Positions 20,878 to 33,359 of a DNA stretch of 64,000 nucleotides are shown here, one piece after another (position 1 is the first letter of the stretch; every line of letters starts with the position of its first letter). A program made the translations under genes and the position numbers. Source of the stretch: Chrysemys picta bellii (Eukaryota > Chordata > Testudines > Emydidae); contig NC_088800.1 in assembly GCF_011386835.1 (NCBI RefSeq), positions 58,495,439-58,559,438 on the forward strand, read 5' to 3'. The notes beneath the pieces are model-generated. The model was not told the origin of the DNA, ran no database searches, and was given only the letters and a program-made list of their open reading frames with translations.

Positions 20878-21254
20878 GGGTATGTCTACACTATGAGAGT
20901 AGTTCGATTGTACTTAAATCGAATATGTGGAATTGATATTACAAAGTCGAACGTGTGTATCCACACTAAGGACAGTAATTCGACTTTGTGAGTCCACACT
21001 AACGGGGCAAGCGTCGACATTGGAAGCGGTGCACTGTGGGCAGCTATCCCACAGTTCCCGCAGTCCCCGCTGCCCATTGGAATTCTGGGTCGAGCCCCCA
21101 ATGCCTGCTGGGGAAAAAAATGTGTCGAGGGTGGTTTTGGGTAATTGTCGTCATCCAACCGTCACTCCCGCCCTCCCTCCCTGAAAGCACGGCGGGCAAT
21201 CAGTTTGCGCACTTTTCTGGTGAGTGGCAGCGCGGACGCCACAGCATTGCGAGC

Positions 21255-22524
21255 ATGGAGCCCGCTGCGACCATCGCTGCAGTTATGGCCGTTGTGAACA
21301 CCTCGCACCTTATCATCCACCTTTTCCAGAGGCAGATGCTGAGAAATCGGGCGAGGAGGCTACGGCAGCGCGGTGAGGACATGAAGTCTGAGAGTGGCAC
21401 ACACCTCTCACAAAGCACGGGACCCCGCGCCGTGAACATCCTGGTAGCAATGGGTCATGTTGATGCTGTGGAACGGCGATTCTGGGCCTGGGAAACAAGC
21501 ACGGACTGGTGGGACCGCATAGTGATGCAGATCTGGGATGAATCACAGTAGCTGCGAAACTTTCGTATGCGGAAGGGAACTTTCCTGGAACTTTGTGAGT
21601 TGCTGTCCCCTGCCCTGAAGCGCAAGGACACCCAGATGCGAGCAGCCCTGACTGTCCAGAAGTGAGTGGCCATAGCTCTCTGGAAGCTTGCAACGCCAGA
21701 CAGCTATCAGTCAGTTGCGTATCACTTTGGCGTCAGCAAATCTACCGTGGGGGTTGCTGTGATGCAAGTAGCCAACGCAATCGTTGAGCTACTGCTGTCA
21801 AAGGTAGTGACCCTTGGAAACGTCCAGGTCATCATAGATGGCTTCGCCGCGATGGGATTCCCAAACTGGTGGGGCTATAGATGGAACTCACATCCCTATC
21901 CTGGGACCGGACCACCAGGCCAGCCAGTACATTAACAGAAAGGGCTACTTTTCAATGGTGCTGCAAGCACTGGTGGACTATAGGGGACGTTTTACAAACA
22001 TCAATGTCAGATGGCCGGGCAAGGTTCATGACGCTCGTGTTTTCAGGAACACTGGTCTGTTTAGACAGCTGCAGGAAGGTATTTACTTCCCGGACCACAA
22101 AATAACTGTTGGGGAATTGGAGATGCCTATAGTCATCCTCGGGGACCCAGCCTACCCGCTAATGCCCTGGCTCATGAAGCCCTATACAGGCGCCCTGGAC
22201 AGTGAAAAAGAACTCTTCAACTACTGGCTGAACAAGTGCAGAATGGTGGTGGAGTGTGCTTTTGGCCGTCTCAAGGGGAGATGGAGAAGCTTACTGACTC
22301 GCTCTGATCTCAGCGAAACCAATATCCCCATTGTTATTGCAGCTTGCTGTGTGCTCCACAATCTCTGTGAGAGCAAGGGGGAGACCTTTATGGCGGGGTG
22401 GGAGGTTGAGGCGAATAGCCTGGCTGCTGATTATGCCGAGCCAGACAGCTGTACGATTAGAAGAGACCAGCGGGACACGCTGTGCATACGGGAGGCTTTG
22501 AAAGCTAGGTTCCTCAGTGAGTAG
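21255..22524 (+). pseudogene. Harbinger DDE transposase, inactivated
   Basis: From the ATG at 21255 (MEPAATIAAV) the frame runs through an N-terminal helical region, then SYQSVAYHFGVSKSTVGVAV, a helix-turn-helix-like segment. It then enters the HARBI1-type nuclease: GAIDGTHIPI with the first aspartate at 21880-21882, KVHDARVF, ILGDPAYPL with the second at 22144-22146, and VVECAFGRLKGRW with the glutamate at 22252-22254. It ends with TAG at 22522-22524 and an AATAAA cluster near 22661. Stops at 21549-21551 and 21663-21665 and a frameshift near 21860-21875 break it. The catalytic triad itself is intact in the third segment. The enzyme would cut and paste the element with a 3-bp target. Confidence 0.94.
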
Positions 22525-23306
22525 GGTAACCTGTGACTACTAAGTTTGTTTAAAGAGAAGCTGAACCTGCCCCCGTTTCTTTACCCACTTACTGTTGACT
22601 ATCCTCTGCAGTTATATACCCCGTTCACCCTGTTCCCCCCGCTTCCAACACATGTTTAAAAATAAAATAAATGGAACTTTGTTAATGAACACCGTTTTCT
22701 TTATTACGGATTTTGCGGTAAAGTGTTGAAACTGGGACGCAGACTGTGGTGGGGAGCGGGCGTAGTGATGGAAAGAACGCTTCTAAACTCGAGGAATGAC
22801 AGGCTCCTGCTCCTAGAGCGGTCCGCAGTGGTGGACTGGTTGTTTCAACGGAGCCTGCCACCCGTCCTTTTCGGGACTCTGTCTGTGGGGGCTATATGAC
22901 TTTGTGGCGGGGGAGGACGGTTACAGATCCCCTGCTGCGTGGCTCTGTGATCCAGGATAAGGACCGCTGCATAAGATCTCTAACCGCCCTCCCCCACCAC
23001 AAAGTCACATGCCCCCCCCCACACACACACACACAGAACATGAAAACCACCTCCCAACTGACCAGGGTGCTTAGTGACTGCAATGTGTGTGTGACCTTCT
23101 GCTGAACCTGCCCCCGTGTCTGTACCCTGGTAAAGGTGACTGTCCTCTCCAATTACCAACCCCCATCCCCCCCTTCAAACACACTCTCCCCTAAAAGAAC
23201 ATGATGGAAACAGTAATTAACAGAAACGTATCTTTTATTAGCAACTACACAGTTAGGGGATGAAACTGGGACGGGGGCTTGGGTGAGGCGGGAAGGAAAG
23301 GACTTA

Positions 23307-25260
23307 TCAAATTTTTGGGAATGAGAGCCTTCTGGTACTTGAGCAGTCTGCAGGGGTGGAGTGACAGTTTTCACTGCCCCTGCCGCCCCACCTTCTTGGG
23401 ACTTTGGGTGAGGGAGGTATGGGAGTTTGTGGCGGGGGAGGGCGGTTAGAGATAGACTGCAGCGGGGCTCCGTCCTCCTGCCTCCGGTCCTGCAGAACAT
23501 CCACAAGGCGCCGGAGCATGTCAGTTTGCTCCCTCATTAGTCCAAGCAGCATTTGAGTCGCCTGCTGGTCTTCCTGCTGCCACTTCTCCTCCCGTTCGCT
23601 GTGTGCTCGCTGGTATTGCGACATGTTCTCCCTCCACTGGGTCTGCTGGGCCGCATTGGCTCGGGAGCAGCCCGTAAGTTCTGAGAACATGTCGTCCCGT
23701 GTCCTTTTCTTTCTCCGCCTAATCTGCGCCAGCCTCTGGGCAGGGGATGCCAGGCTAGGTCGGGAGATAGTCGCAGCTGTGGGATGGGAAAAAGGGAGTG
23801 AATTCCTCACAAAGATAATTTTTTGTGAACAATGAACATAGTCTTTCTCTGTGAACAAGACCATGCACAGCACCTATCACATGTGCACTCAGGACAAGGT
23901 CGAATTTTCGGCCTTTGCATTCAGTGCCTGGGGTCTTGCAGTGGAGATCAGACAAGCGTGGCAGGACAGCGGAATTCGGGTAGCAGGCTGACATGGTAAT
24001 CCGTAGACTTTTGGCTGCTTAAAACTTAAATTATAGCAGTGCCCTCCTTTCACGTTCAAAGCAATGCTCCTATTGTTGGCCAGTTCCTGCTGCTGGCAAT
24101 CCGGCAAGCATGAACTCTGCACCTGTCCCACCCCCTCGCGGCTGTCCCTGGGAAAGATCCCTATATGCTGCCCCTCTCCCGCCTCCACCGTGTGGCTGTA
24201 AACAGCCGGTGACAGTTCTGTAAAGGAACAGGCAAGCAGTCCCAATAGTAACATTCCCTTAATTCTAAGCAGGTCACCATGAGCGACATCACTCTGCTGA
24301 GGATTTCTGAGACCGAGAAAGAATGCATGCTGTGTGAAAGCCAGCAAAAACCAGGGCCATATGCCACCATGCTCTGCAAGGCAATGATACCAGAGTACTT
24401 GATGATAGCCTGGCGAGGAAAAGTTTTCTACCACGGAGGACACAATAAGGCCACTCTCCCCAGGAACCTCATGCAAAGGCTTTCCAATTACCTCCAGGAG
24501 AGCTTCGTGGAGATGTCCCATGAGGATTTCAGCTCTATCCCCAGACATATAGACCTTCTTTTCCAGTAGTTGCACTGCCAAGGACTAAAACGTTAAGCGT
24601 CTAGGGCAAACAAATCATGAAAAACCCATTGTTAAAATTCCTGTTCTGTTCAAAATAAATGTTTACATGTTTAAAACACTTACCGACTGATCCTTCCCCT
24701 GATTCAGGGTCCGGGTTAACGCCTGGGGACGGTTGGTAGGGGATCTCTATGAGGGTGATGAAGAGATCCTGGCTGTCTGGGAAATCAGCGTTGTAAGCGC
24801 TGTCAACTGCCTCGTCCTCCTCATCACCTTCCTCATCTTCCCCGTCCGCTAACATTTCCGAGGAAGCGGCCGTCAACAATATCCCATCCTCAGAGTCCAC
24901 GGTCAGTGGTGGGGTAGTGGTGGCGGCCGCACCTAGAATGGAATGCAGTGCCTCGTAGAAACAGCATGTCTGGGGCTGGGATCCAGAGCGTCCGTTTGAC
25001 TCTTTGATCTTCTGGTATGCTTGTCTCAGCTCCTTGATTTTCACGCGGCACTGTGTTGCATCCCGGCTGTATCCTCTCTCTGTCATGGCTTTTGAGATCT
25101 TCTCGTAGATTTTTGCATTCCGTCTTTTCGATTGCAGCTCCGAAAGCACGAACTCATCGCCCCACACCGCGATCAGATCCAAGACTTCCCGATCAGTCCA
25201 TGCTGGGGCCCTCTTTCTATTCTGAGATTGCATGGTCACCTCTGCTGGAGAACTCTGCAT
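23307..25260 (-). CDS. Harbinger SANT/Myb-like accessory protein, two exons, intact
   Basis: Exon 1 is 25260-24684 and exon 2 is 23776-23307. The intron (24683-23777) has a GTAAGT donor and a pyrimidine-rich CCCACAG acceptor. Phases match (577 bp, then 470 bp), giving one open frame of 348 codons. The N-terminus has a SANT/Myb-DNA-bind_4-type domain (PAWTDREVLDLIAVWGDE, NAKIYEKISKAM, TQCRVKIKELRQAYQKIKE). An acidic stretch (DGEDEEGDEEDEAVD) follows. Exon 2 has a basic run (RRRKKRTRDD) and a likely coiled coil (about QWRENMSQYQRAHSEREEKW to LVDVLQDRR). In Harbinger elements such a protein binds the transposon ends and helps bring the transposase into the nucleus. An AATAAA lies just downstream on this strand near 23235. 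The start at 25260 is chosen because it precedes the SANT domain directly; an in-frame ATG at 25341 is possible. Confidence 0.85.
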
Positions 25261-26035
25261 TGTTGCCAGTGCTGCTGAGCTCGCCACGATGTCCAAACAG
25301 GAAATGAGATTCAAACTGCCCAGACAGGAAAAAGAATTCAAATTTTCCTGGGGCTTTTCCTGTGTGGCTGGTCAGAGCATCCGAGCTCTGACTGCTGTCC
25401 AGAACATCAACAGAGTGGTGCACTGTGGGATAGCTCCCGGAGCTATTAGCGTCGATTTCCATCCACACTTACCCTAATTCGACATGGCCATGTCGAATTT
25501 AGCGCTACTCCCCTCGTTGGGGAGGAGTACAGAAATCGAATTTAAGAGACCTCTATGTCGAACTAAATAGCTTCGTTGTGTGGACGGGTGCAAGGTTAAT
25601 TCGATTTAACGCTGCTAAATTCGACATAACCTCCTAGTGTAGACCAGGCCTTAGAGGTTTTTAAGGTCAGGCTTGACAAAGCCCTGGCTGGGATGATTTA
25701 GTTGGGGATTGGTCCTGCTTTGAGCAGGGGGTTGGACTAGATGACCTCCTGAGGTCCCTTCCAACCTTGATATTCTATGATTCTATGCTAGTTTTCCAAC
25801 AGTAGGTTAAATCCTGAAGTCCTTAGTCAAACAAAACTCCCAAATGAAATCAAGTCTTGTAAGGGTGACAGGATCTATGCCGGTTCTTTTGAGGTTTGCT
25901 CAGCTCTCATTTAAAGGGTTTAGCAGCTGAGTATCTACTTAACCACACTCTTTAATCAGCAGATTAAACTGGAAATATGGGAACAGATTTATCTCACTAG
26001 GGTCCTGATCCTATGGAAGGCAGGTCCAGTCCTGG

Positions 26036-26335
26036 GGAATAGCCTCTCTCCTTGAGAGACCTGGGTTCAAGCCTCTGCTCTGCCACAGACTTTTTGGGTG
26101 ACATTGGGAAAGTCATTTAGGCCCAGATCCTCAAAAGTCTTTAGGCACCATTGATTTCAAGGGGAGGTAGGTGCCTACCTACCGCAAAGCATCTGGGCCT
26201 TAGTCTCTCTGGGCCTCAGTTCCCCATCTGTGCAATGTGGATAATAGCATGGCCCTGCCTCACAATGGTATGTGAGGATAAATACATTAAAAATGGAGAG
26301 GCGCTCAGATATGAAGGGAATGGGGACCAGAGAAA
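26036..26335 (+). repeat. MIR-type SINE split by a small MITE
   Basis: GACCTGGGTTCAAGCCTCTG (B-box like) is followed by CTGCCACAGACTTTTTGGGTG, and later GGGCCTCAGTTCCCCATCTG and CTCACAATGGTATGTGAGGA. This is the complete order of a MIR CORE-SINE, interrupted at 26120-26199. Confidence 0.8.
26120..26199. mobile_element. 80-bp palindromic MITE in the MIR
   Basis: Ends GGCCCAGATCCTC and GCATCTGGGCC are inverted. TTA flanks both sides (26117-26119, 26200-26202), suggesting a Harbinger-type MITE. Confidence 0.75.
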
Positions 26336-27929
26336 TACCCAAGAGAGACTGATCCTAATCCAGTTCAAGACAATGAGAGCTTTACTATTGTCTCCAATGG
26401 GAGCAGGTTTGGGCCCCATCAGCACTTGCTGGTTTTGGTTGGCTCACAAATAGCCTTTCTCCTAGTAGTTCCAGCCCTTGGAAAAACCAGGAAGGGAAGG
26501 ATCCAGACATATCTCTGATCCAAACTTTTCTGAAACTCAGAAAAACTATGGGCTTAAACTTTGGATGAAGATTCAGATGTGTTTTTCATTTTATCCAAAC
26601 TGATTCACTCACTCTATGATATAAACATCCTAGAAGCACCATCTCTTCTGAGTTTGAGATCTCTGGTGAGGGCTCCCAAAATACCCAGGATGATATCCTG
26701 CCCCCACTGAAGTCAACAGGAGCTTTACCATTGCCTTAAATGGCGAGACAATCTCCCTTCTAGTCTTTCCCCATCTCAAAGTGATTGGCATCTACTCTAG
26801 TCAGTGACAGACTCATCCAGTGAAATCTTCATTCATTGGGGAGCCTGACTGGTGAGAAGTGGGGGAAAGTCCATTAAGGAATAACATGGACTGTTTCATT
26901 ATCTGGAATAGGTTCATGTTACTCACTGGGAATATGCTTTTTGAGCCTTATGCTACTTTTGATGCACATCCAGGACAAGCTGCATCTGGAGGTATATTAC
27001 CCTTATCAGTATAACATACTTGGTATTGAAAGAGTGATTTACATTCTCTCAGCATTGTATTAACCCTAATGAGTTAATTAGGGAAGTGCATGGTCCTTTG
27101 AATGGGGGGCAGAGATATCTGGGGCGGGGTGTGTAGTTCAGATTCTGGTAGATATATTGCGAGAAGAGTCTGATGGCATATGCCTACTCCTGGGCTTGGG
27201 CTGGGAGCTCGTTAGTTCTCTAACTAAACAAGGTTGAGCCTCGGAGAGCTGCAGGAAGTGGTGCTGGCAATTCAATCCAAGGTGCTCTCAGCAGAACTGA
27301 AAGAATGTGGGGTGCTAGTAGGAATTGTGCTGCTGGAGGTACTATTGTCTGGCTAAGGCCTATAGCCAAGGTTCCCCTCCCTATAGTTTCATCTGGACAC
27401 AGTAGGGTTCTTCACATCCACTGTGCTATTTTTTTGGCTACGTGCTGTTCCCTACACATAGATAGTTTAAAATGCTGTGAAATGCCATGAAGGCCTGGGA
27501 GAACACCAATAAATCAGTAAGTAACAATGACTGACATGGATTATGACTAGCTTTCGTTATTTCAGTTCTAAAACCTATAGCCTGATCCATGCCGTCCACT
27601 GGAGGAAAGCCCTGACAGTCAGGCCTTATGGATACTTGGAAGTGAAATCAATTTTTCTGAGTACATTCTGCTCCCAGATCCACATGACAACTCAAATCCA
27701 AACCTCTGCTGTCCCTCCAGGCATGTGTCTGCCACAGATGTCAGAGGAGCTCTGTGACTGCGGAGAGAGAAGATGCTCTTGTGCCAGTCTGACAGCACAA
27801 ATTGCAACAATTTCAGGATGAAGGATGTGATTATATCCACTTTTTATTCACTTGATATAAACCACTAGCTTGAAAGAGAGAAATTTCACGTTTTTGTTGC
27901 AGAAAATCAAGCCCATTACTGAGCAGAAG
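26336..27929. other. Intergenic DNA, nothing recognised
   Basis: About 1.6 kb with only short unrelated frames on both strands. No exon or repeat border recognised. Confidence 0.4.
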
Positions 27930-28060
27930 TAGGGTGACCATATTTCCCTAGGCTGAATATGGGACACCTGGTAAAATTACTCGTATTCAAGCGAGTTCCA
28001 CGGTAATCAATTAGAACTATGCAGTACAAATATTCAAATTAACATCAAGTTGACTGAGCC
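27930..28060. repeat. One-ended hAT-like fragment
   Basis: TAGGGTGACCATAT followed by GGGACACCTGG resembles the left terminus of the family at 46989-47112. I found no matching right end. Confidence 0.4.
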
Positions 28061-28147
28061 CCTGTTAAAAAGAAATACTATGTAGTTGGATTCTTTTTAT
28101 TTACCTTCTTATCTTTAAGGTTTTAGGATTCACAGGGGGAGGATGAA

Positions 28148-28215
28148 ACACCCCCCCCCACATACATACACACACACACACCCCTCCACACAGAGAGGTG
28201 ACACACACACTCCCA
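28148..28215. repeat. C-run and (CA)n simple repeat
   Basis: A run of C is followed by CACATACATACACACAC repeats and further CA-rich sequence. Confidence 0.75.
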
Positions 28216-29236
28216 TATACATCTCTCATATGGGGGGCGATGACCGACCAACCTTCCCTGCCCAGTGCTCTCTACCCTCCATGCCTTGCTGGGCCCCCCA
28301 CCTCTCCTGGTACCTGGCGCTGCATCTTCCTAAGGCAACACGTGGGAGGGGAGCACGCAGGGTCACATACCCCCCCTCCCCAGATTTCTGCCTGGGTTCA
28401 CACCAGAATGTAGCCATCAGCAGCCTTTCAGCGCTCTGTGGGAGGGAAGGGAGCTGCTTCTAGCCACCGGGCGGTGGGTGGGGAGGATGACCTGGCCCAT
28501 GTCTTTGCAGAGCTCATCTCTTCTTTCCCTCTGCTCCTCCCTCCCTGTGTGGCTGGAAGCAGCTTGTTCCTGCCTGCCTGCACAGTGTCAAAAGGCAGCT
28601 AACACATCCAGGCTGCTGCTGGCCACCAACATAACCCAACTGCCTCCAGCTACAGTGTGGGCAGGAAGGGATCAGGGAACCGGACTGCAGGGGCTTCATG
28701 GAATCCAGCCAGAGAAGCAGGGGAGGGTGCCTACTAGTTTCATTCACAGCTGGAAGCAAAGGAGAATACTGTATCTAGGTGAAACTGAAGGGTGAATGTT
28801 GGTTGCACTCTGTAATTACCTAAACTGGAGTTTTGCCAAGACATCGGGATAACACTTCTCGTCTTATGCACTGTTAGTTCTTTAATTACCATGGTTTTCC
28901 TTCTCATCCAGAAGACATCACCTCTGGCACCAAAGTGCGCCTTAACATCTGTTCCATACTGATTTAGAAGAAAGCACCACCTACTAAATCATCTGCACTA
29001 GCTAAGTGTTCCTTTAAAATACTGAACTTGCCCATTCTTGCTTAGGCTCTGAGATCTGATCACAGCCCCATGTGTAAGGGCTAGAGGCTGCTCTTGAAAT
29101 CTAGAGAAGATACTAACCTCTCATGAAACTAGACTGGAAGAACTAACTCTTAAAAGAGGTTGAAAATACTCATATATTCCTTCTCTTCTCTCTAATCAAT
29201 CCGTTAATTTTGCAGTTTACTTTTCTCTCCCGAGTA
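28216..29236. other. Intergenic DNA, nothing recognised
   Basis: GC-richer than its surroundings to about 28700. No convincing exon or repeat border. Confidence 0.35.
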
Positions 29237-29244
29237 ATTGCAAC

Positions 29245-30802
29245 CAGGGGCGGCTCTAGGCACCAGCAAAGCAAGCACGTGCTTGGGGCAGCCCATTTGC
29301 AGGGGCGGAAGGGATCCAGCATGGGAGCTGAGAACCAACAGGGGGCCCTGGGAGATGTAGTTTCTTGGTTAGCTCCCTGCCTATAGAGCCAGCCCTGGAG
29401 CAGGGAAAGAACTACATTTCCCAGCATTCCCTTGGCCACTACCAACAGGAAAGAGGGGGAAGGAGTGAGGAAGCTGAGACCTCATGCTGCAACCTGCTGT
29501 GAATGGAGAGCTGCACTGGGAAGGGCAGGGATTCCATGTTTTAACATTCAAAAAATAGGACACTCCACGGGGAGGGAGGGTAGCCCCACCCTGCCGCCAT
29601 CCACTTCTTCCAACTGCCCCCCCACAGAAACCCCAACCCATCCAACCCCCCTGCTCCCTGTCCCCTGATCACCCCCTCCCAGGACCCCTGCCCCAACTGC
29701 TCCCCAGGACCCCACCCCCTATCTAAGCCCCACTGGTCCTTGTCCCCAACTGCCCCCTCCTGAGACCTCCTCCAACTACCCCCCTCGGACTCCACCCCCT
29801 ACCTGTCCCCTGACAAACCCCTGGGACTCCCATGCCTATCCAACTGCTGCCTGTCCCCTGACTGCCCCCCCCGAACCCCTGATCCATCTAACCCCCTCTT
29901 CTCCCTGCCCCTGACTGCCCCCCCGAACCTCCACCCCATCCAGCCCCCCTTGCTCCCTGTCCCTTGACTGCCCCTCTGGAACCCCCTACCCCTTCTCTAA
30001 CCCCCCAGTCCCCTTACCATGCCACTCAGGCCAGCGTGTCTGGCTTTGTGCAGCACCAGACATGCTGCTGCATACATGCTGCCGTGCTCCCCTGCGGAGC
30101 CACAGCCCACCCCCAGCACCTGCCTTCCAGATTTGAACACCTCAAAATTCAGGAGTGCTCAAGCTCAGTTTGGGCGGCTGTTACTTCATTTCTTCCAAAT
30201 CAAATATACTGATCCACTGTAACTTGCTGTAGAAAAAGTAGGATAAAATTGAGCAAGAAATGCTTCCCAGTGGTTATTAGGACTGGAATTGCTATTTTCA
30301 ACAGCCATTGCCTTTTTTGTTTGTTTGTTTAAAAGGAAGACAGTGAGATTGCATTGGCAAATTCCCCATAGAAAGAAAGAGTGGAACAAAAGAATAATAA
30401 AGGCACCTCAACATTTCCTCATTTATGTAGGACAGTCTTATAATATGCATCCAGATATCCTCCAATCACACAAGCTGAAAATTGTTCCACTTTACTGCAG
30501 TTCTGTAACCATGCGGGAACCAGTCCTGTCTGTGTTCTGTGCACATCTAAAATTCCTGCTGAATGACCTGCCCTGGGAGCGAGTTACCAGTGACCCAGGG
30601 CTGCGGCGGAAGGAGGGTGCAGGTGGGGTGGGGGTGGGGGTGGGGAGGAGAGCTCAGGGCTGGGGCGGCAGGGGGATGCGGATGGTGGGGGAGAGCCCAG
30701 GGTTGGGGTGGCAGGGGGATGTGGCGAGGAGCCCAGGGCTGGGATGGGGGACAGCCAAATTTTTTTTTGCTTGGGGCGGCAAAAAACCTAGAGCCAGCCC
30801 TG
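29245..30802 (-). mobile_element. 1.56 kb hAT-type non-autonomous element, copy 2
   Basis: Inverted relative to 4710-6364. Termini CAGGGGCGGCTCTAG and CTAGAGCCAGCCCTG are flanked by ATTGCAAC (29237-29244) and ATTGCCAC (30803-30810), 7 of 8 matching. The central AT-rich 330 bp differs from copy 1 by only about four bases. The open frame at 30289-30813 corresponds to the one in copy 1. Confidence 0.9.
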
Positions 30803-30810
30803 ATTGCCAC

Positions 30811-31386
30811 TAATGCTTGAATATTAAGTATTTCATGTGTTATTATTAAAAAATAGCTGTTGTGTTTTTAAAGATACAGATGTTATATAAAACTTTGAAA
30901 TACAGTGCATTGGGTATCGTTAAAACTGCAGTTTGTTCACAGCAGACAAATAATAGAAGGCTGCCCATTAGAAGAGTTCTCTAGTGACTCAGTCTAAGTG
31001 CATCTCCAACATAACCTTCCCCCACAAGTCATGATTAGCTAAGTACCTAAAATAATTGTATTTGTGGGCAGGTAAATGAGAGCTGAGTCAAGCCAACTTA
31101 TCCCACTCTGGCCCTCTTTACTGTACAAAGTTCACATTGCAAAATAATTACTCTGTAAGCTATTTATCACCTAAGGGGCAGATGATCATAGGCTGAGCAG
31201 CTGAGATTCTGGCTGAGGGTGGAATACCTACCCAGCTATCTGTTCCTTCCTGACCTCTAAGCCAGAGCCTCACCAAGGTTGATTTCAAGACATGGGATTC
31301 ACTATAGCATTTAGGCAGTATCAGGTGTTTTTAATCCCCAGGCCCAATGGAGGATCACAAGTAGTACTACTGAGGTTGATCACAAA
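30811..31386. other. Intergenic DNA, nothing recognised
   Basis: AT-rich; no gene or repeat border seen. Confidence 0.35.
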
Positions 31387-31458
31387 GGGTGAAATCCTGG
31401 CCCTAGTGACATCAATGATCAAACTCCCTTTGACGTCACTGGGGCCAGAATTTCACCC
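31387..31458. repeat. 72-bp imperfect palindrome (MITE-like)
   Basis: GGGTGAAATCCTGGCCC faces GGGGCCAGAATTTCACCC around a centre that also pairs partly (TGACATCA / TGACGTCA). This form is common among short amniote MITEs. Confidence 0.6.
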
Positions 31459-31982
31459 AGGAAGTAATCCTAGGTGCTGCTATCATTGCACATCCAATTG
31501 TGGTAGCATTTGTCTAACTTCTGCTAGTGTCTAATGCTAGATGTTGGCTTCAGACCCTAGTACATCTTCCAACATCTGCTACCTAATGCTAGCATCAGTA
31601 TACAAAGCTAGTTGTTCTGCTGGAGTTGGACACTAGGAAGCTACTAACTTCATAGAATTGCACAGTAACATGTGAAGGACAGGGCAAACAGGAGCCTGGC
31701 AAAGGGGAAGAATGGGGAGGGGAGAATGAGATAGGAGAGAGAGATTAAAAAAAACATAGTAGGGAATACAGGAACCAGAAGAAGTTGCAGAATCCAGAGA
31801 GAGAGATGAAATGTGACCTGCAAGAAACAGCACCTCTTCTCAGAGCCTGACTTGCAGCAGTATGATGAGTTAAGCAGGTGGGGTGATGGGGGAGGCAGTC
31901 ACTTTCCAATAGTCAACAAAACAGGATATGGAGACACATTTCTCTTTAAAAAGTTAGTGGTCCACTTTACCACTTCAATGAC

Positions 31983-32659
31983 TGTATGGCGGGGCGAAGA
32001 CTCACTGGCACGGCATCCCCTGCTGGTTGTCCAGGGAATTAGCTCTCCAGCCTCTGGAGCGCCCTCTCCAGGCTGGTGTCTTGCCTGCCGTTAACCCCAT
32101 CTCCTTCCCAGACCCCAGTGCCCTTCTCCCAGGGGTTCTTCCCACCACAGTACCCCCTCACTCTGGGTCTGCCCTCCCATGGGGAACCCCCAACCCCCTA
32201 TCCTCACCTCAGTGGCTATTGCCAGTCACCATCTAGCCCCTGCTCCCTGGGGCAGACTGTAGTCTGTAAACCACTCATCATCGGCAAGAGGGGTTGGACC
32301 AGCTGCCTCTGCTTATCTCTGGGCTGCCCTTCTGAAGCCCCAGTACCCTTTGTGGGCCCTTAACTCAGCCTTCAGCCTGGTGCTTTTCTAGGCTGGAGCT
32401 CCCCAGCTCCCTCTGCCCTTCCCTGACACCTAGGTACTCTCCTCAGCTTCTCAGAGAGAGAGAAGGCCCTGGTTGCCTGCGAAGCTAAAGAGAGTGTCTT
32501 TCTTCTGACCCACAGCCCCCTGATAAGGGCCAGCTGGGCCCTGATTAAGCTGACCACAGCTGTGGCTGCTTTCCCAATCAGCCTAGCTTTCCCAGCTGCA
32601 GCCTTCTCCAGGGCTACTTTATCCCCATCAGGCAGGAGCAGGGTGACTACCCCGCTACA
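31983..32659. repeat. Probable solo LTR, 677 bp
   Basis: Ends TGTATGGCGGGGC and CCCCGCTACA are inverted and start/end TG...CA. Only a 3-bp GAC repeat flanks it, so the duplication is not convincing. No internal gag or pol. Orientation is not settled. Confidence 0.55.
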
Positions 32660-33356
32660 GACTGTCTGAACCAAGCTCTGCCCAAGGTCTAAAGTAAGCA
32701 AACACCTAGCTTAGTTTAGGAGTAATAGAGTTAGGGCTGTATGTTTTCTGGGCCAGTTTGGGGTCAGGGTTAGAAACCCCTGAGTGCCCACTTTGGGTCA
32801 TTGCATAAAGGTATAGGAGCAGTGTAATGGCATGTATTGGAGGTATGATGTATGGGCTAAGCATTGTTCATAGTAGAGAGAGGTCAAATCTCCAAGCCTC
32901 TCCACAATTCAGGGTTTGGAGAGATAAGATGTGAATCCACAGCCCCAAACCTGACCCCTGGCTTTAGTTCCAGGTCAGATCCCAAACTGGAAAGCATCTG
33001 TTTTCCAGTTCAGCCACAATCTAGCAAGAGCAGTCCATCTTGCCAAATGTCTGTGATTGGAGTGTCCATATTATGAAAAGGCTGCATACTGGAATCCAGC
33101 TCCAAACCCTAGTCCTGTCTCAGCCCATCTCTGATAATAATAGTATAAACTAGTTTAAGCCGAACACTTTTTATATCTGTAACCATTCTGCCAGGTGGAG
33201 CCAGCAGCAACAAGGGCCAGGTTCAGTATCTAAGGGTTCCTTTTCAACAATACAACACAAAGCTGGCTCAAGCCCCCACCCAGTGACCTGGGACAATTAC
33301 ACACCACCCCCTGGGCACCTCAAAGAGGCAATACTTTCCTGCTCGCAAGCAGAGTC
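32660..33356. other. Intergenic DNA, nothing recognised
   Basis: No gene or repeat border seen. Confidence 0.35.
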
Positions 33357-33359
33357 TGA

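Larger units (their letters stand above)
20878..25650 (+). mobile_element. PIF/Harbinger DNA transposon, 4.8 kb
   Basis: Inverted ends GGGTATGTCTACACTA and TAGTGTAGACCAGGCC are flanked by the 3-bp duplication TTA (20875-20877, 25651-25653), the PIF/Harbinger signature. It carries a transposase on the plus strand (21255-22524, broken) and a SANT/Myb-like gene on the minus strand (25260-23307, open), convergent. Subterminal TTCGA-type motifs recur at both ends and may be protein binding sites. Short relatives of this family are at 33360-33642, 50749-51033 and 51079-51205. Confidence 0.95.
19728..25789 (+). mobile_element. CR1 LINE, 5'-truncated, split by a Harbinger element
   Basis: The CR1 runs from 19728 to 20877 and resumes at 25654-25789 after the Harbinger insertion. 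It starts within ORF2 and ends with the CR1 3' signature CCTTCCAACCTTGATATTC followed by ATTCTATG repeats, without a poly(A) tail. 5' truncation is usual for CR1. Confidence 0.93.
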
